A stretch of 64,000 nucleotides of DNA from Pseudarthrobacter polychromogenes (GTDB lineage: Bacteria; Actinomycetota; Actinomycetes; Actinomycetales; Micrococcaceae), in assembly GCF_014644495.1 (NCBI RefSeq), contig NZ_BMKU01000014.1, positions 1 to 64,000 of the forward strand, read 5' to 3'. Position 1 is the first letter of the stretch, and the number at the start of each line of letters is the position of its first letter. The notes under the pieces are model-generated. The model was not told the DNA's origin. It ran no database searches and saw nothing but the letters and a program-made list of their open reading frames with translations. This document shows positions 51,035 to 59,901 of this stretch, one piece after another. The position numbers were made by a program, and so were the translations under genes.

Positions 51035-51832
51035 ATGAGCTCCATAACACCCCTCAAAAAGGCCGCTGCTCAGCGGTCGCGCCAACTCTTGCCCCTGGTC
51101 GCTATCGCACTGATTGGCTGTCGCGGCGGGTGCCAGTATGAGCCCGATAACGTCCCTCTCCCGTCCGCCAGTTCTCCGACTACGGAGGCTCGCACGGCCC
51201 CGCCACTGCCGGACGGAGGGGGCACCCGCACGGTCCCGCCGCTGCCGGAGAGTGGCGATATCGACGCCGGCACATACCTCGTCCCCGTCGCCGGCTACAC
51301 GGAGCCTTTCGAAATCACCGTCCCAGACGGCTGGTTTGCTCTCGACAGCAAAAGCCTGGGCAAGGGCGACCCGGATCACCCGGCTGAATGGGCCGTCTAC
51401 GTGACTCTTTGGCCCGCCAACTATGTGTCGATGGACGCATGCGCCTGGATGGGCGCCCTTGCCGACGTCGGTCCGTCGGTCGAGGCCTTCCTCAGGGCTA
51501 TGGCGGCGCAGTCGTCAACGGCAAGCAGTCCTCCCGCCAAGGTCATGGTAGGCAATTACTCCGGCTTCGAGTTCGACCACTCCGTCGAGGGCGATGTGGA
51601 CATCAACGCCTGCGGCGCCGACAGGTTATGTATCTACTCAGAAAATAGATTCACCTGCACACACGGGTACTCGACTCGCGGCGAGCGCGAAACCTACCGG
51701 GTGGTCGATCTGAACGGCCAGCGGGCTGTGGTCGCTGTGGGCCATATCGACGAGTCGGTCAATCCGGAGCTGATGAGAGAGGCACGCGTCGTCTTCGACT
51801 CGATCGTGTTCAAATCCGACCAGTTGATGTGA
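51035..51832 (+). CDS. Putative lipoprotein, paralogue B
   Basis: Secreted lipoprotein of 265 aa from the ATG at 51035. The signal is LLPLVAIALIGCRGGC, in which LIGC is a good lipobox. The domain is as in paralogue A: EPFEITVPDGWFALDSKS, HPAEWAVYVTLWP, GNYSGFEFDHSVEG, cysteines in NACGADRLCIY and FTCTHGY, and VDLNGQRAVVAVGHIDE. Cysteine positions are conserved between the two, which supports an extracytoplasmic domain with disulfides. Function unknown; 325 bases of non-coding leader lie upstream. Confidence 0.75.
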   Translation: MSSITPLKKAAAQRSRQLLPLVAIALIGCRGGCQYEPDNVPLPSASSPTTEARTAPPLPDGGGTRTVPPLPESGDIDAGTYLVPVAGYTEPFEITVPDGWFALDSKSLGKGDPDHPAEWAVYVTLWPANYVSMDACAWMGALADVGPSVEAFLRAMAAQSSTASSPPAKVMVGNYSGFEFDHSVEGDVDINACGADRLCIYSENRFTCTHGYSTRGERETYRVVDLNGQRAVVAVGHIDESVNPELMREARVVFDSIVFKSDQLM

Positions 51833-51883
51833 TGGGCGATCCCGCCCTCGGGCGCCGGCTCCTTCTCTGAAACCCACCTACAG

Positions 51884-51894
51884 GTCTCATAACC
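51884..51894. other. Repeated boundary motif GTCTCATAACC (unit B end)
   Basis: Copy of the boundary half-site at the right end of unit B, followed about 25 bases later by ATTACGAGAC, a weak opposite half. Confidence 0.45.
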
Positions 51895-51941
51895 GAGGCG
51901 CCTCAAAACGCAAGCATTACGAGACAAGCCTGCGACGCTGA

Positions 51942-53111
51942 TTAGTCGACACAGGTGGTGGGAATGTCAGTGTCCTGCATCTTTACCGTTTGCGGGTCCG
52001 CCGGTGGAACAAAATTTCGGAGGGTCTCCTGAATCTTGTCGCGGAGCGCCTCCGCGCCAAGGTGCTGTTCCCAGTGCAGCACCCTGACGATGTCCAAATT
52101 CCTGCGTGCCCTAAACGCGCGAGAAGATGGAGGCCGATTGACCACGACGATGAGGGCCCGTCCTTCCATGCCTTCCGTAGCTTTCATGCGGCGTGCGTCA
52201 TAATCATTCAATTGGTCCAAGAAGCCAATTCGAGAGTCCTCTTTGAGGAACCGGCTTATGACTACTGCTGACATGCCGTCGTGTCTGAGGAGAACGTCGA
52301 TTCTGTTGTTCGACCTCCCAACTAGGGGGTTGAACTTCATTTTTCCTGCATCCCAAGCCTCGCGCAGCGCAATTGTGGTAGCGAGGTTATAGGCGTAATT
52401 GCGAAGAGCGGACGTGACGTCTCCTGTGTGCCAGGAAGAGTCTGCGAAGGTCTGGACTTCCCTCCACTGAGCTCTTAGATCTCCAATGCTTGCCGTAGCA
52501 GGGTCAGTTCGCCGGCCGTTGATATACGTTTGTTTAATGCCTCTAACAGCACGCTGCTGAAATGCACCCTGCGAGGTACGTTTGAGAGCATCTAGCAGGT
52601 CCAGTGCCAGTCCGCTAGGCAACCGTTCCTGCTTGGGGTCCTTCGGAACGATTCTGTCAGTCACCCATTCAAACTTGTCCCACCACGCTTTGTCCCGAGC
52701 TTCATCCTTGGTGTGCTGGAGACCTTTGTTGAAAGTGGTGGCCGCAATAACTGCAGCTAGTACTGCTGCGGTACCAGCTGCAGCCGGACTGGTTACAAAG
52801 TCTTGAAGAAAGTCCTCCCACGCCTGGGCGCTCTTCCACTGCAGAGCAAGTGAGACAAGCCAGATAAGGCCTGCAGCGACAACAAGCGCAAGAATCCATA
52901 CGGTTACGCGCAGTACTGACCGAGTTTTGGCCTTTAGTCCACTCCACCAAGTAGACAGAAGCTGAATGGGAAGACGCGGAACGTCCCACCAACCAATTTC
53001 AATTTCGGTTTTCCTGCGTTCACCAGCGTCCTCTAGCGCCGCGGCCGCGAACGTTTCTAAAGTGCCTGGTGAGGTTCCATCTGTTTCGGCCCCGGGCCCA
53101 GGTGTAGTCAC
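51942..53111 (-). CDS. Two-TM protein with nuclease-like C-terminal domain
   Basis: Unrecognised protein of 389 aa. The acidic N-terminus (1-60) is followed by two membrane helices (VTVWILALVVAAGLIWLVSL and AAAGTAAVLAAVIAATT). A helical middle and a C-terminal domain of about 120 residues complete it. The C-terminal domain has the pattern of a restriction-endonuclease-like fold: NNRIDVLLRHDGMSAVVISRF, then RALIVVVN. The second acidic position of a PD-(D/E)xK core is not evident, so it may be inactive or a different fold. Base composition is visibly less GC-rich than the neighbours, suggesting transfer. The membrane anchor plus nuclease-like domain is a layout seen in some defence proteins, but I have no partner gene here to support that. 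Confidence 0.7.
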   Translation of the reverse strand: MTTPGPGAETDGTSPGTLETFAAAALEDAGERRKTEIEIGWWDVPRLPIQLLSTWWSGLKAKTRSVLRVTVWILALVVAAGLIWLVSLALQWKSAQAWEDFLQDFVTSPAAAGTAAVLAAVIAATTFNKGLQHTKDEARDKAWWDKFEWVTDRIVPKDPKQERLPSGLALDLLDALKRTSQGAFQQRAVRGIKQTYINGRRTDPATASIGDLRAQWREVQTFADSSWHTGDVTSALRNYAYNLATTIALREAWDAGKMKFNPLVGRSNNRIDVLLRHDGMSAVVISRFLKEDSRIGFLDQLNDYDARRMKATEGMEGRALIVVVNRPPSSRAFRARRNLDIVRVLHWEQHLGAEALRDKIQETLRNFVPPADPQTVKMQDTDIPTTCVD

Positions 53112-53285
53112 AAGGAAATTGTAGGGTGAATCTCTCTCGCATCAAGTTACCTGCGTCAGTATACGGGCTGTTGCCAGAAGCCTTGGTGACGGACGGCAAA
53201 CCAACTAAAAACTCGCGCAGGCGGGTATTAGCTGCTATTTAGTTGAATAAGCGGTGGAATTGAGCTCGCAAGTCGAGCTGGCGAA

Positions 53286-53303
53286 CCTAAGGGTTGTAAG
53301 ACG
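53286..53303. other. Half boundary site beside the IS21 remnant
   Basis: CCTAAGGGTTGTAAGACG, the right half of the boundary palindrome, 15 bases from the IS21-type end. The left half is not recognisable. The rest of 53112-53317 is empty. Confidence 0.35.
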
Positions 53304-53317
53304 TCATCAGAACTGGC

Positions 53318-54412
53318 TGTGACAGGTTTATATGGCCCCGGCAGGACGGTTATTTCTGGCCCCCCTTCATGACTCGCCGGGCACCTGTGGCGGTTATTTG
53401 TGGCCCCACCTTCAACGTTGGATTCATCACTGGATGGATGCGGCGGAAGGCTGGTCTGGATGGAGTCGAGAGTGGAGTTGTTCGCGCGGATTCGAAGGGA
53501 CGCCCGGGTTGAGGGCCTGTCGGTTCGTGCGTTGGCGGTCCGGTACGGGGTTCACAGGCGAACGGTAAGGCAGGCACTGGATTCGGCTGCCCCTCCGGAG
53601 CGTAAACAGAGGCAAGGCGTGTCCTGGAGGCTGGAGCCTTTTAAGGGCGCGATCGATGCGATGCTGATCGAGGACACGACGGCGCCGCGGAAGCAGCGCC
53701 ATACTGCACGCAGGATTTTGGCCCGGCTCATAGAAGAGCACGGAGCGCAGGAGCTGTCGTATTCGACGGTCCGTGATTACGTAAGGGTCCGTCGGGCCCA
53801 GATTGATGTGGAGGCCGGCCGCCGGGTTGAGGTGTTCGTTCCTCAGGAACACGCTCCGGGTGCTGAGGCTGAGGTGGACTTCGGCGAGGTCTATGTCGTG
53901 CTGAACGGGGTGAAGACGAAGTGTCACCTGTTCATTTTCCGGTTATCGCATTCGGGCAGGGCCATCCATCGGATCTACCCGACCCAGGCCCAGGAGGCCT
54001 TCCTTGAAGGGCACATCGAGGCCTTCAAGGTTCTGGGCGGCATCCCGACTAAACACATCCGCTATGACAACCTCACCAGTGCTGTCACCGCTGTGGTGTT
54101 CGGTCAGGGCCGGCAGCGCCGGGAGAACGACAGATGGGTGTTGTTCCGTTCCCACTACGGCTTCGACCCCTTCTATTGCCAGCCCGGCATCGCCGGGGCC
54201 CACGAAAAGGGCGGCGTTGAAGGTGAGGTGGGCTGGTTCCGCCGCAACCGGCTTTCACCGATGCCGGTTGCTGACTCCCTGGACGAGCTCAACGACCGGA
54301 TCCGCAAATGGGAAGCCCAGGACGAGGACAGGAGGATCAATGACAGGATCCGCACCATAGGCCAGGACTTCGAGATCGAACGGCCGTTCCTGGCCAGGTT
54401 GCCGGCAGAGGA
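53318..54412 (+). mobile_element. Truncated IS21-family element
   Basis: The left end starts near TGTGACAGG and has three repeats of the type GGTTATTT-TGGCCCC (about 53325, 53348 and 53392), typical of IS21 multiple terminal repeats. istA follows, but its C-terminus and the whole istB gene and right end are missing: at about 54412 the sequence switches to the antisense of a serine recombinase gene. Confidence 0.75.
53460..54412 (+). pseudogene. istA: IstA transposase, 3'-truncated
   Basis: IS21-family transposase reading for about 317 aa from the ATG at 53460 (GGAAGG upstream). The N-terminal helix-turn-helix is ALAVRYGVHRRTVRQAL. The DDE catalytic residues are in place: Asp140 (AEVDFGEV), Asp203 (RYDNL) and Glu254 (GGVEGEVGW). 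Homology ends at LARLPAE; the open frame then runs on as nonsense through the recombinase antisense to 54923. Full IstA is usually 400-500 aa and needs IstB, so it should be inactive. Confidence 0.8.
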
Positions 54413-54961
54413 CAGCGTTGCACGGCTCCAGCCCACGAGCCGGGCAGCGTCTTCCGCAGTACGGCCCTTCGCACGGGCGTCCTGGGCGATCGCCAGCTTG
54501 TCCGCGATGACGGCAGGGTCAGACGCCGGCCGGCCGAATCGGGTTCCGTTCTGCCTGGCGGCCGTGATGCCAGCGTTGACACGTTCAACGATCAGCTCGC
54601 GCTCATACTCCGCGAGGGTGGCGAGCATGTTCAGCATCAGCCGGCCCGTTGAGGTCGTGGGGTCGATGCCGTCCGAGATAGATCTGACGTGGATGCCGCG
54701 GTCGCGCAGCAGGGTCACGGTGTTGAGCACATCAATCAGCGACCGGCCCAACCGGTCGACCCGCCACACCACAACGGTGTCGCCCTCCTCGGCGTACTCG
54801 AGAAGTCTTCTCATTCCGGGCCGCTCGATGGCGGTCTTGCTGCCCGAAGTCACGTCCGCGAAGACGTCACGTTTCTGCACGCCAGCGGTCACCAGCGCGT
54901 CCAGGTGCAGCTTGGCATCCTGACTGGGAGTGCTGACGCGCGTGTAACCAAGTAGCCTCAC
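54173..54961 (-). CDS. Small serine recombinase (resolvase/invertase) with foreign tail
   Basis: Tn3-type serine recombinase. From the GTG at 54961 it reads VRLLGYTRVSTPSQD with the nucleophile Ser in TRVST, WRVDRLGRSL, the ERELIVERVNAG E-helix, and a C-terminal helix-turn-helix starting RTAEDAARLVGWSRATL. All but the last few native residues are present (about 183 codons to 54413). The frame then continues for about 80 codons through antisense istA to a stop at 54173. An upstream extension to 55135 is open but lacks family sequence. It may still be active, because the whole catalytic domain and nearly all of the DNA-binding domain remain. Confidence 0.8.
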   Translation of the reverse strand: MRLLGYTRVSTPSQDAKLHLDALVTAGVQKRDVFADVTSGSKTAIERPGMRRLLEYAEEGDTVVVWRVDRLGRSLIDVLNTVTLLRDRGIHVRSISDGIDPTTSTGRLMLNMLATLAEYERELIVERVNAGITAARQNGTRFGRPASDPAVIADKLAIAQDARAKGRTAEDAARLVGWSRATLSSAGNLARNGRSISKSWPMVRILSLILLSSSWASHLRIRSLSSSRESATGIGESRLRRNQPTSPSTPPFSWAPAMPGWQ

Positions 54962-55089
54962 CAGGCCATTCTGACTCGAAAAGTCCCCGCTGTACTCTCG
55001 GCGAGACGACTGGTGGCGAGACGCGTTTCCGAGACGCAGGCAGCCCTGCTTTCCCGCAGACCCGACCGGCTCATCCCTGCCCCGGAGGG

Positions 55090-55119
55090 GTGTCTTGAAA
55101 AGCTGTTGTTTTTCGAGAC
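55090..55119. other. Recombination-site-like palindrome 3 (upstream of recombinase)
   Basis: TGTCTTGAAAA ... TTTTCGAGACC around GCTGTTGT, about 130 bases upstream of the recombinase start, where resolvase res sites usually lie. It shares CTTG(G/A)AAAGCT and GTTGTTTTTC with the sites at 31971 and 48521. Confidence 0.5.
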
Positions 55120-55183
55120 CCCCATTACCAATCACACCGCCATAGAAACTCCGCCACCGTGAGCTGACCTGATTTTTCCTGGC

Positions 55184-55897
55184 CTATCGAGTCAGTAGCT
55201 GCCGTTCCATGCCTGCGATAAAGATGTCGACTTCAAAGTCGAACTGGGCCCCAATGTCCTGGGGCCCGTTGATCTCCAATGCGATGAGTGCCCGGAAGGC
55301 TTCATAGCCGCCAGCGTCCTCGGCTTTTTCGATCAGCCGGCGCACTTCGGGTGCCTGCGGGTGTTCGCCGAGTTGCTGCTCCATGATGATGTCCCTGCCT
55401 ACGGCCATGGCGAAATGGGTGACAAAGGCGAGCCCCCTGCCTGCGGTGGGCAGGTCGAACCCTGCCCGGATCATGTGCTGAAGCACCAGCTCAGCTGGTT
55501 CAAAAACGGCAAGATTGTCGCTGTTGAGTCGGAAGTAGTTGCTCACAACGTTGGTAGAAACCATACTGTCCCGCACGGTCCCCGCCCAGACCCGGATGGC
55601 CGTTTTCCAGTCGGTGTCGGCGGTCACCCCTGCGGCCTCGAAATGCGCACTAAACCCCTCGGTGAAACTTGACTCAAAGACATCGGCCGCCAGAAGGCGG
55701 AGCAACCCTTCGCGGTCCGTGACGTGGTAGTTGAGGGCTTTGCGGTCGACGCCAAGTTCGTCGGCGACAGCCTGCATGGTCAATGTTGCCGGATCCATTG
55801 CTCGAGCGGCTTTCACGATCATGCTCTGGTTGATGCGCAACGGGCCCCCGCGCTTGCGTCCCTTAGAGCTCGAAATACTCTCCGTCTGAATAGTCAT
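55184..55897 (-). CDS. TetR family regulator of the glycoside operon
   Basis: TetR/AcrR repressor of 237 aa. The N-terminal helix-turn-helix is LTMQAVADELGVDRKALNYHV. The ligand domain has a TetR_C-like helical pattern with TVRDSMVSTNVVSNYF. It is divergent from the GH2-MFS-esterase-GH3 operon, with two palindromes between the genes, so it probably represses both itself and the operon. The ligand is likely a glycoside or its aglycone. Confidence 0.88.
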   Translation of the reverse strand: MTIQTESISSSKGRKRGGPLRINQSMIVKAARAMDPATLTMQAVADELGVDRKALNYHVTDREGLLRLLAADVFESSFTEGFSAHFEAAGVTADTDWKTAIRVWAGTVRDSMVSTNVVSNYFRLNSDNLAVFEPAELVLQHMIRAGFDLPTAGRGLAFVTHFAMAVGRDIIMEQQLGEHPQAPEVRRLIEKAEDAGGYEAFRALIALEINGPQDIGAQFDFEVDIFIAGMERQLLTR

Positions 55898-55948
55898 GGT
55901 GTCCTCCTCGAGCCCTACCTATTGACGTGATCTGTATAACAGTCTAGC

Positions 55949-55986
55949 GTTTCCCCCACGGGAAACAAGTTTCCCGCCCGGGAAAC
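55949..55986. promoter_or_regulatory. Tandem TetR operators
   Basis: Two 18-bp palindromes, GTTTCCC-N4-GGGAAAC at 55949-55966 and 55969-55986, with two bases between. A minus-strand -10-like TAGACT (55941-55946 complement) with TTGTTT about 16 bases upstream overlaps them, fitting autorepression. A plus-strand TTGACG at 55922 precedes them. Confidence 0.75.
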
Positions 55987-56008
55987 TCAAAGACGAAGGT
56001 GAACCCCG

Positions 56009-58529
56009 TTGATTAGCACTTCATTTGACCAAAACTGGTACGTTCGGAGCGACGGCTCGGCACAGGCTGCGACCGTTGGGCCGGTTACAGTCCCTTACGA
56101 CGCCATGATGTTCGAGGCGCGGGATCCGAACACCCGCAACGTGGGCAACACGGGCTACTACCCTGGCGGCGTGTACACATACACCAAGTCGTTCGGGGTT
56201 CCCTCGGATTGGCGCCACCAGACCGTCGTTCTGGAGTTCGAAGGCGTGTATCACCGCTCGGAAGTTTTCGTGAACGGGAAACGCGCGGGAGGCAGGGCTT
56301 CGGGGTATGCACTCTTCCATGTGGTTTTGGATGCTTTTCTGAACTACGGGGAAGAAAACATCATCGAAGTTGTGGCGCACAACGATGATGAACCCAATGG
56401 TCGCTTCTACCGGCAGCGGGATCTACCGCCCGGTCCAACTGCTGATCGGGGAGCGGACACATATCGCTCCGAAAGGACTCCGGCTTTCCACGACGGCCCT
56501 GGCTGGAACTGCGGCGACCGTTCTGGCCGAGACGACGGTTTATAACCGTGAAGCTGATGCGCAGATCGTGGACGTTGTCACGGAAATTCTGGACCCCCAG
56601 GGGATCCTCGTGGCCACCTCCAGGAGCAGCCTTACTGTTCCTGCGGCTGGTTCTGCCACGGCCCGACAGCATCTGGAGATCAGCGATGCCGCGCTGTGGT
56701 CACCGGGGACGCCGCAACTGCACCGGGCAACGTCCCGTATCCTGGCCGCAAACTCAACGATCGATACAGCCAGCGACGACTTCGGAATTCGCATGGTCAC
56801 CGTCGATGCCCGTCGGGGACTGAGGATCAACGGAGAACCGCTCAAGCTCCGCGGAGCGGCGATCCACCACGACAACGGTGTGATCGGTGCGCACACACTC
56901 GACGCTGCCGACGAACGCAGGATCCGCATCCTGAAGGAAAGCGGATTCAACGCTATCCGCAGTGCCCACAATGCCGCCTCACGCTCCCTGCTGAGCGCTT
57001 GCGACCGTCACGGGGTCCTGGTCATGGATGAACTGACCGACGCCTGGTTCCGGCCCAAGGTACTCAACGACTACAGCCAGAACTTCGTGGAGTGCTGGGA
57101 GGATGACCTGGAAGCCCTGGTGGCCAACGCCTTCAACCACCCGTCGGTCATCATGTACTCCATCGGAAACGAGATCGCCGAGACCGCAACCCCGCGGGGA
57201 ATTGAGATGAACCGACGGATCGCCGACCGGACCCGCGAACTGGATCCAACGCGCCTCGTAACCAACGGCATCAACGGGTTCCTGAACCTCATCTCTCCCC
57301 AGGACGAGGAGAAACTCGCCAAGAAGGCCGACGCTGCACGGGAGACCGGCGAGAACCCGAACAAGAACCTAATCGGCGTCCTGAACCTCATCATCGGAAT
57401 TCTTGACCGGATGCTGGATAAGATCGTCCGGCTTCCAGCGGTCGACAAACGCACCCGTGAGGCGTTCGCTGCCCTGGACGTCGCCGGCTACAACTACATG
57501 ACCGGCCGATACGAACTGGACGCCAAACTCCACCCGGCACGGGTGATCGTCGGCAGCGAAACCCGCGCCGCGCACACCGTGAAAATCTGGAAACAGATCG
57601 AGCACCTGGACCACGTCATTGGCGATTTCGCCTGGACCGGCTGGGACTACATTGGTGAGGCCGGCCTGGCAACCAAGCAGTACGGCACCACGAAGCGTTC
57701 CATCTACCACCCGTACCCGGCGCTGCTCGCAGGCGAACCGGTCATCGACATCACCGGATTCCGCCAGACACAGTCCTACCTCAACGAAATCGCCTGGCAT
57801 CTCGCAACCGGCCCGCACATCGCGGTCGAGCCGGTCAACCACTCCGGAGAAAAGGTCGTCAAGACCGGCTGGCGGGCCACTAATTCCATCCCGAGCTGGA
57901 GCTGGGAAGGATGCGAAGGGCGTGAAGCAACGGTCGAGGTCTACGCCGACGCCGCGCGCATCGAACTTCACCTGAACGGACACACCGTCGGTACGGCGGA
58001 ATCCGGCCGGGACGGGGACTACCTGACCAAATTCACGCTTCCCTACCAGCCCGGGGACCTCACCGCGGTCGCTTACGCAGCGGACGGCACCGAGATTGGG
58101 CGCCGCACGCTGACAAGTGCCGGCGGGAGCCTGCGCCTGGACGTGCAGCCCGAGACGACGACACTGGTCGCGGACGGCCACGACCTCGCCTACATCCCCA
58201 TCGAACTCACCGACGATGAGGGAATCCTGCGACCGCTGGCCGACCGGACGCTGACGGTAAGCGTCGAAGGCGCCGCCAGCCTGCTCGGTTTCGGCACCGG
58301 GGAAGCAATCACTACCGAAGGCTTTGCTTCCCCCGCACACCACACGTTCAACGGCCGCGCCCTCGCCGTCGTCCGCGCCGGACACGAACCAGGGGAAGCC
58401 ACCGTTACCGTCCAAGGCGCTGGCATGGAACCACAAAACGTAATCCTCCGCCTCGAATCCCCGGCCGCTACACCGTCCTCGGGCGTTCCGGTTGAGGCCA
58501 TCACTGCAGAACCTTCCCCCACCCGATAA
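56009..58529 (+). pseudogene. Glycoside hydrolase family 2 enzyme, interrupted by a frameshift
   Basis: Beta-galactosidase/glucuronidase-type GH2 protein of about 840 aa in two frames. Part 1 (from a TTG at 56009) has the sugar-binding domain: VLEFEGVYHRSEVFVNGK and AHNDDEPNGRFY. Around 56400-56415 the frame must change; the second frame then continues with STGSGIYRPVQLLIG, exactly what should follow. The barrel contains the acid/base Glu in MYSIGNEIAE and the probable nucleophile in VIVGSETRA, then C-terminal Ig-like modules. All other parts look intact, so it may be a recent mutation or a sequencing error. GAAGGTG precedes the start. Confidence 0.85.
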
Positions 58530-58589
58530 ACCCCGCCCGGCCCGGCACGCACCGTGCAAGGCTGTTGCCATGAACAAAGGAGTTCCCCC

Positions 58590-59870
58590 GTGTCAGAAAC
58601 CATCACGGCCACGAAACCGGCGAGGGTGAAATCCCCGAGAGGCTACGTTGGCTCGTTCGCGCTTTCATCGTTCGGTATCTACGTCGCCCTGCTCGCCCCC
58701 GTCTATGGCGGCCTGTCCGTCAAGATCCAGGAGATGTCAGGCCTGGACGCCGCACCCGCCCTGCTCGGTCTGCTCACCGGCGCCGGCGCTCTCTTCTCCA
58801 CCCTTGTCCAGCCGGTCGCAGGTCGTCTGTCGGACCGCACCACCTCGCGGTTCGGCATGCGGCGGCCCTTCATCCTCGCCGGCGGCATCGGAACCGCGAT
58901 CTTCCTGGTGCTCAGCGGCATGGCACCGAACTACCCGCTCCTGCTGATCTCCTGGTGCTTTGTGCAGCTGTGCGCAAACTTCGCTCTGGCAGCACACCAC
59001 ACCACCCTCGCCGACCAGGTACCCGAAGCCAAGCGTGGCGGGGTTTCGGGCATCATCGGTGCAGTGACGCCCGCCGCGATCCTCGGCGGCGCGCTCTTCC
59101 TGACCCTGCTTCCCACCACCTTTCTCCGCTTCACCGTTCCCGCGATCTTCGGCCTGATTACGATCATCGTGTTCGTGATCGTACTCAAAGACAAAGTCCG
59201 CACCGACCAGCCCACCACCAAGATGGATCTCAAGCAGATCCTCGGCTCCTACGTCTTCCACCCCCGTACCTACCCTGATTTCGGCTGGGCGTGGCTGAGT
59301 AAGGCCCTCGTGCTGCTCGGCTTCGGCGCGACCTCGACCTACATCACGCTGTTCCTGGGCGCCGAGTTCGGAATGGACACCGCCGCGCAGCTCAAGTTCA
59401 ACGCCCTCGCCCAGGCGGCCAGCATCGGCACCCTGGTCATCTTCAGCATCCTCGGCGGCTACCTTTCCGACAAAGTAGGGCGCCGCAAGCCCTTCGTCCT
59501 GGCCTCCGGCATTGTCCTGGGCCTCGGCGTCATCCTCATCGCAGTCTCACCCACCTTCGGTGCTGCAGGGCTGACCGTCCTGCTGGTTGCCCAGGGAATC
59601 ATCGGGATGGGCGCAGGCACGTTCTTCGCGGTGGACCAGGCACTCTGCATCTCGGTACTTCCCCACCAGGACGAGATGGCCAAGGACCTGGGCATCCTGA
59701 ACCTGGCCGGCACACTGCCCGGTGTGCTCGCACCCCTGTTCGCCGGAGTGGTCTTCATTCCCCTTGGCAACGCCCTGTTCGGTGGCGGCTACGGGCTCTG
59801 GTTCACCATCGCCGGCGTCATCGCCATGATCGGCGGGTTGCTGGTGCTCAAGATCAAGAGCGTCAAGTAA
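58590..59870 (+). CDS. MFS transporter, probable glycoside/oligosaccharide importer
   Basis: Twelve-helix MFS transporter of 426 aa. The start is the GTG at 58590, with AAAGGAG seven bases upstream. The loop 2-3 motif is GRLSDRTTSRFGMRRP and the loop 8-9 copy GGYLSDKVGRRKP. The segment SDRTTSRFGMRRPFIL is characteristic of sugar/glycoside transporters related to the GPH/SUC group. It lies between GH2 and an esterase in one operon, so import of intact glycosides for intracellular hydrolysis is likely; none of the operon's enzymes has a signal peptide. Confidence 0.87.
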   Translation: MSETITATKPARVKSPRGYVGSFALSSFGIYVALLAPVYGGLSVKIQEMSGLDAAPALLGLLTGAGALFSTLVQPVAGRLSDRTTSRFGMRRPFILAGGIGTAIFLVLSGMAPNYPLLLISWCFVQLCANFALAAHHTTLADQVPEAKRGGVSGIIGAVTPAAILGGALFLTLLPTTFLRFTVPAIFGLITIIVFVIVLKDKVRTDQPTTKMDLKQILGSYVFHPRTYPDFGWAWLSKALVLLGFGATSTYITLFLGAEFGMDTAAQLKFNALAQAASIGTLVIFSILGGYLSDKVGRRKPFVLASGIVLGLGVILIAVSPTFGAAGLTVLLVAQGIIGMGAGTFFAVDQALCISVLPHQDEMAKDLGILNLAGTLPGVLAPLFAGVVFIPLGNALFGGGYGLWFTIAGVIAMIGGLLVLKIKSVK

Positions 59871-59901
59871 CCCTTCCACACCACAAAAGAGAGAACGCAC
59901 C

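Larger units (their letters stand above)
50771..51915. repeat. Tandem unit B carrying a lipoprotein gene
   Basis: Second copy of unit A, about 1990 bases to the right, with the membrane-protein gene between. The leader and tail are nearly identical to unit A; the coding part has diverged more. Confidence 0.8.

Noticed and set aside
48557..53303. CRISPR array
   Set aside because: The repeated motif is short, palindromic and separated by whole genes of differing length, with no regular spacers and no cas genes.
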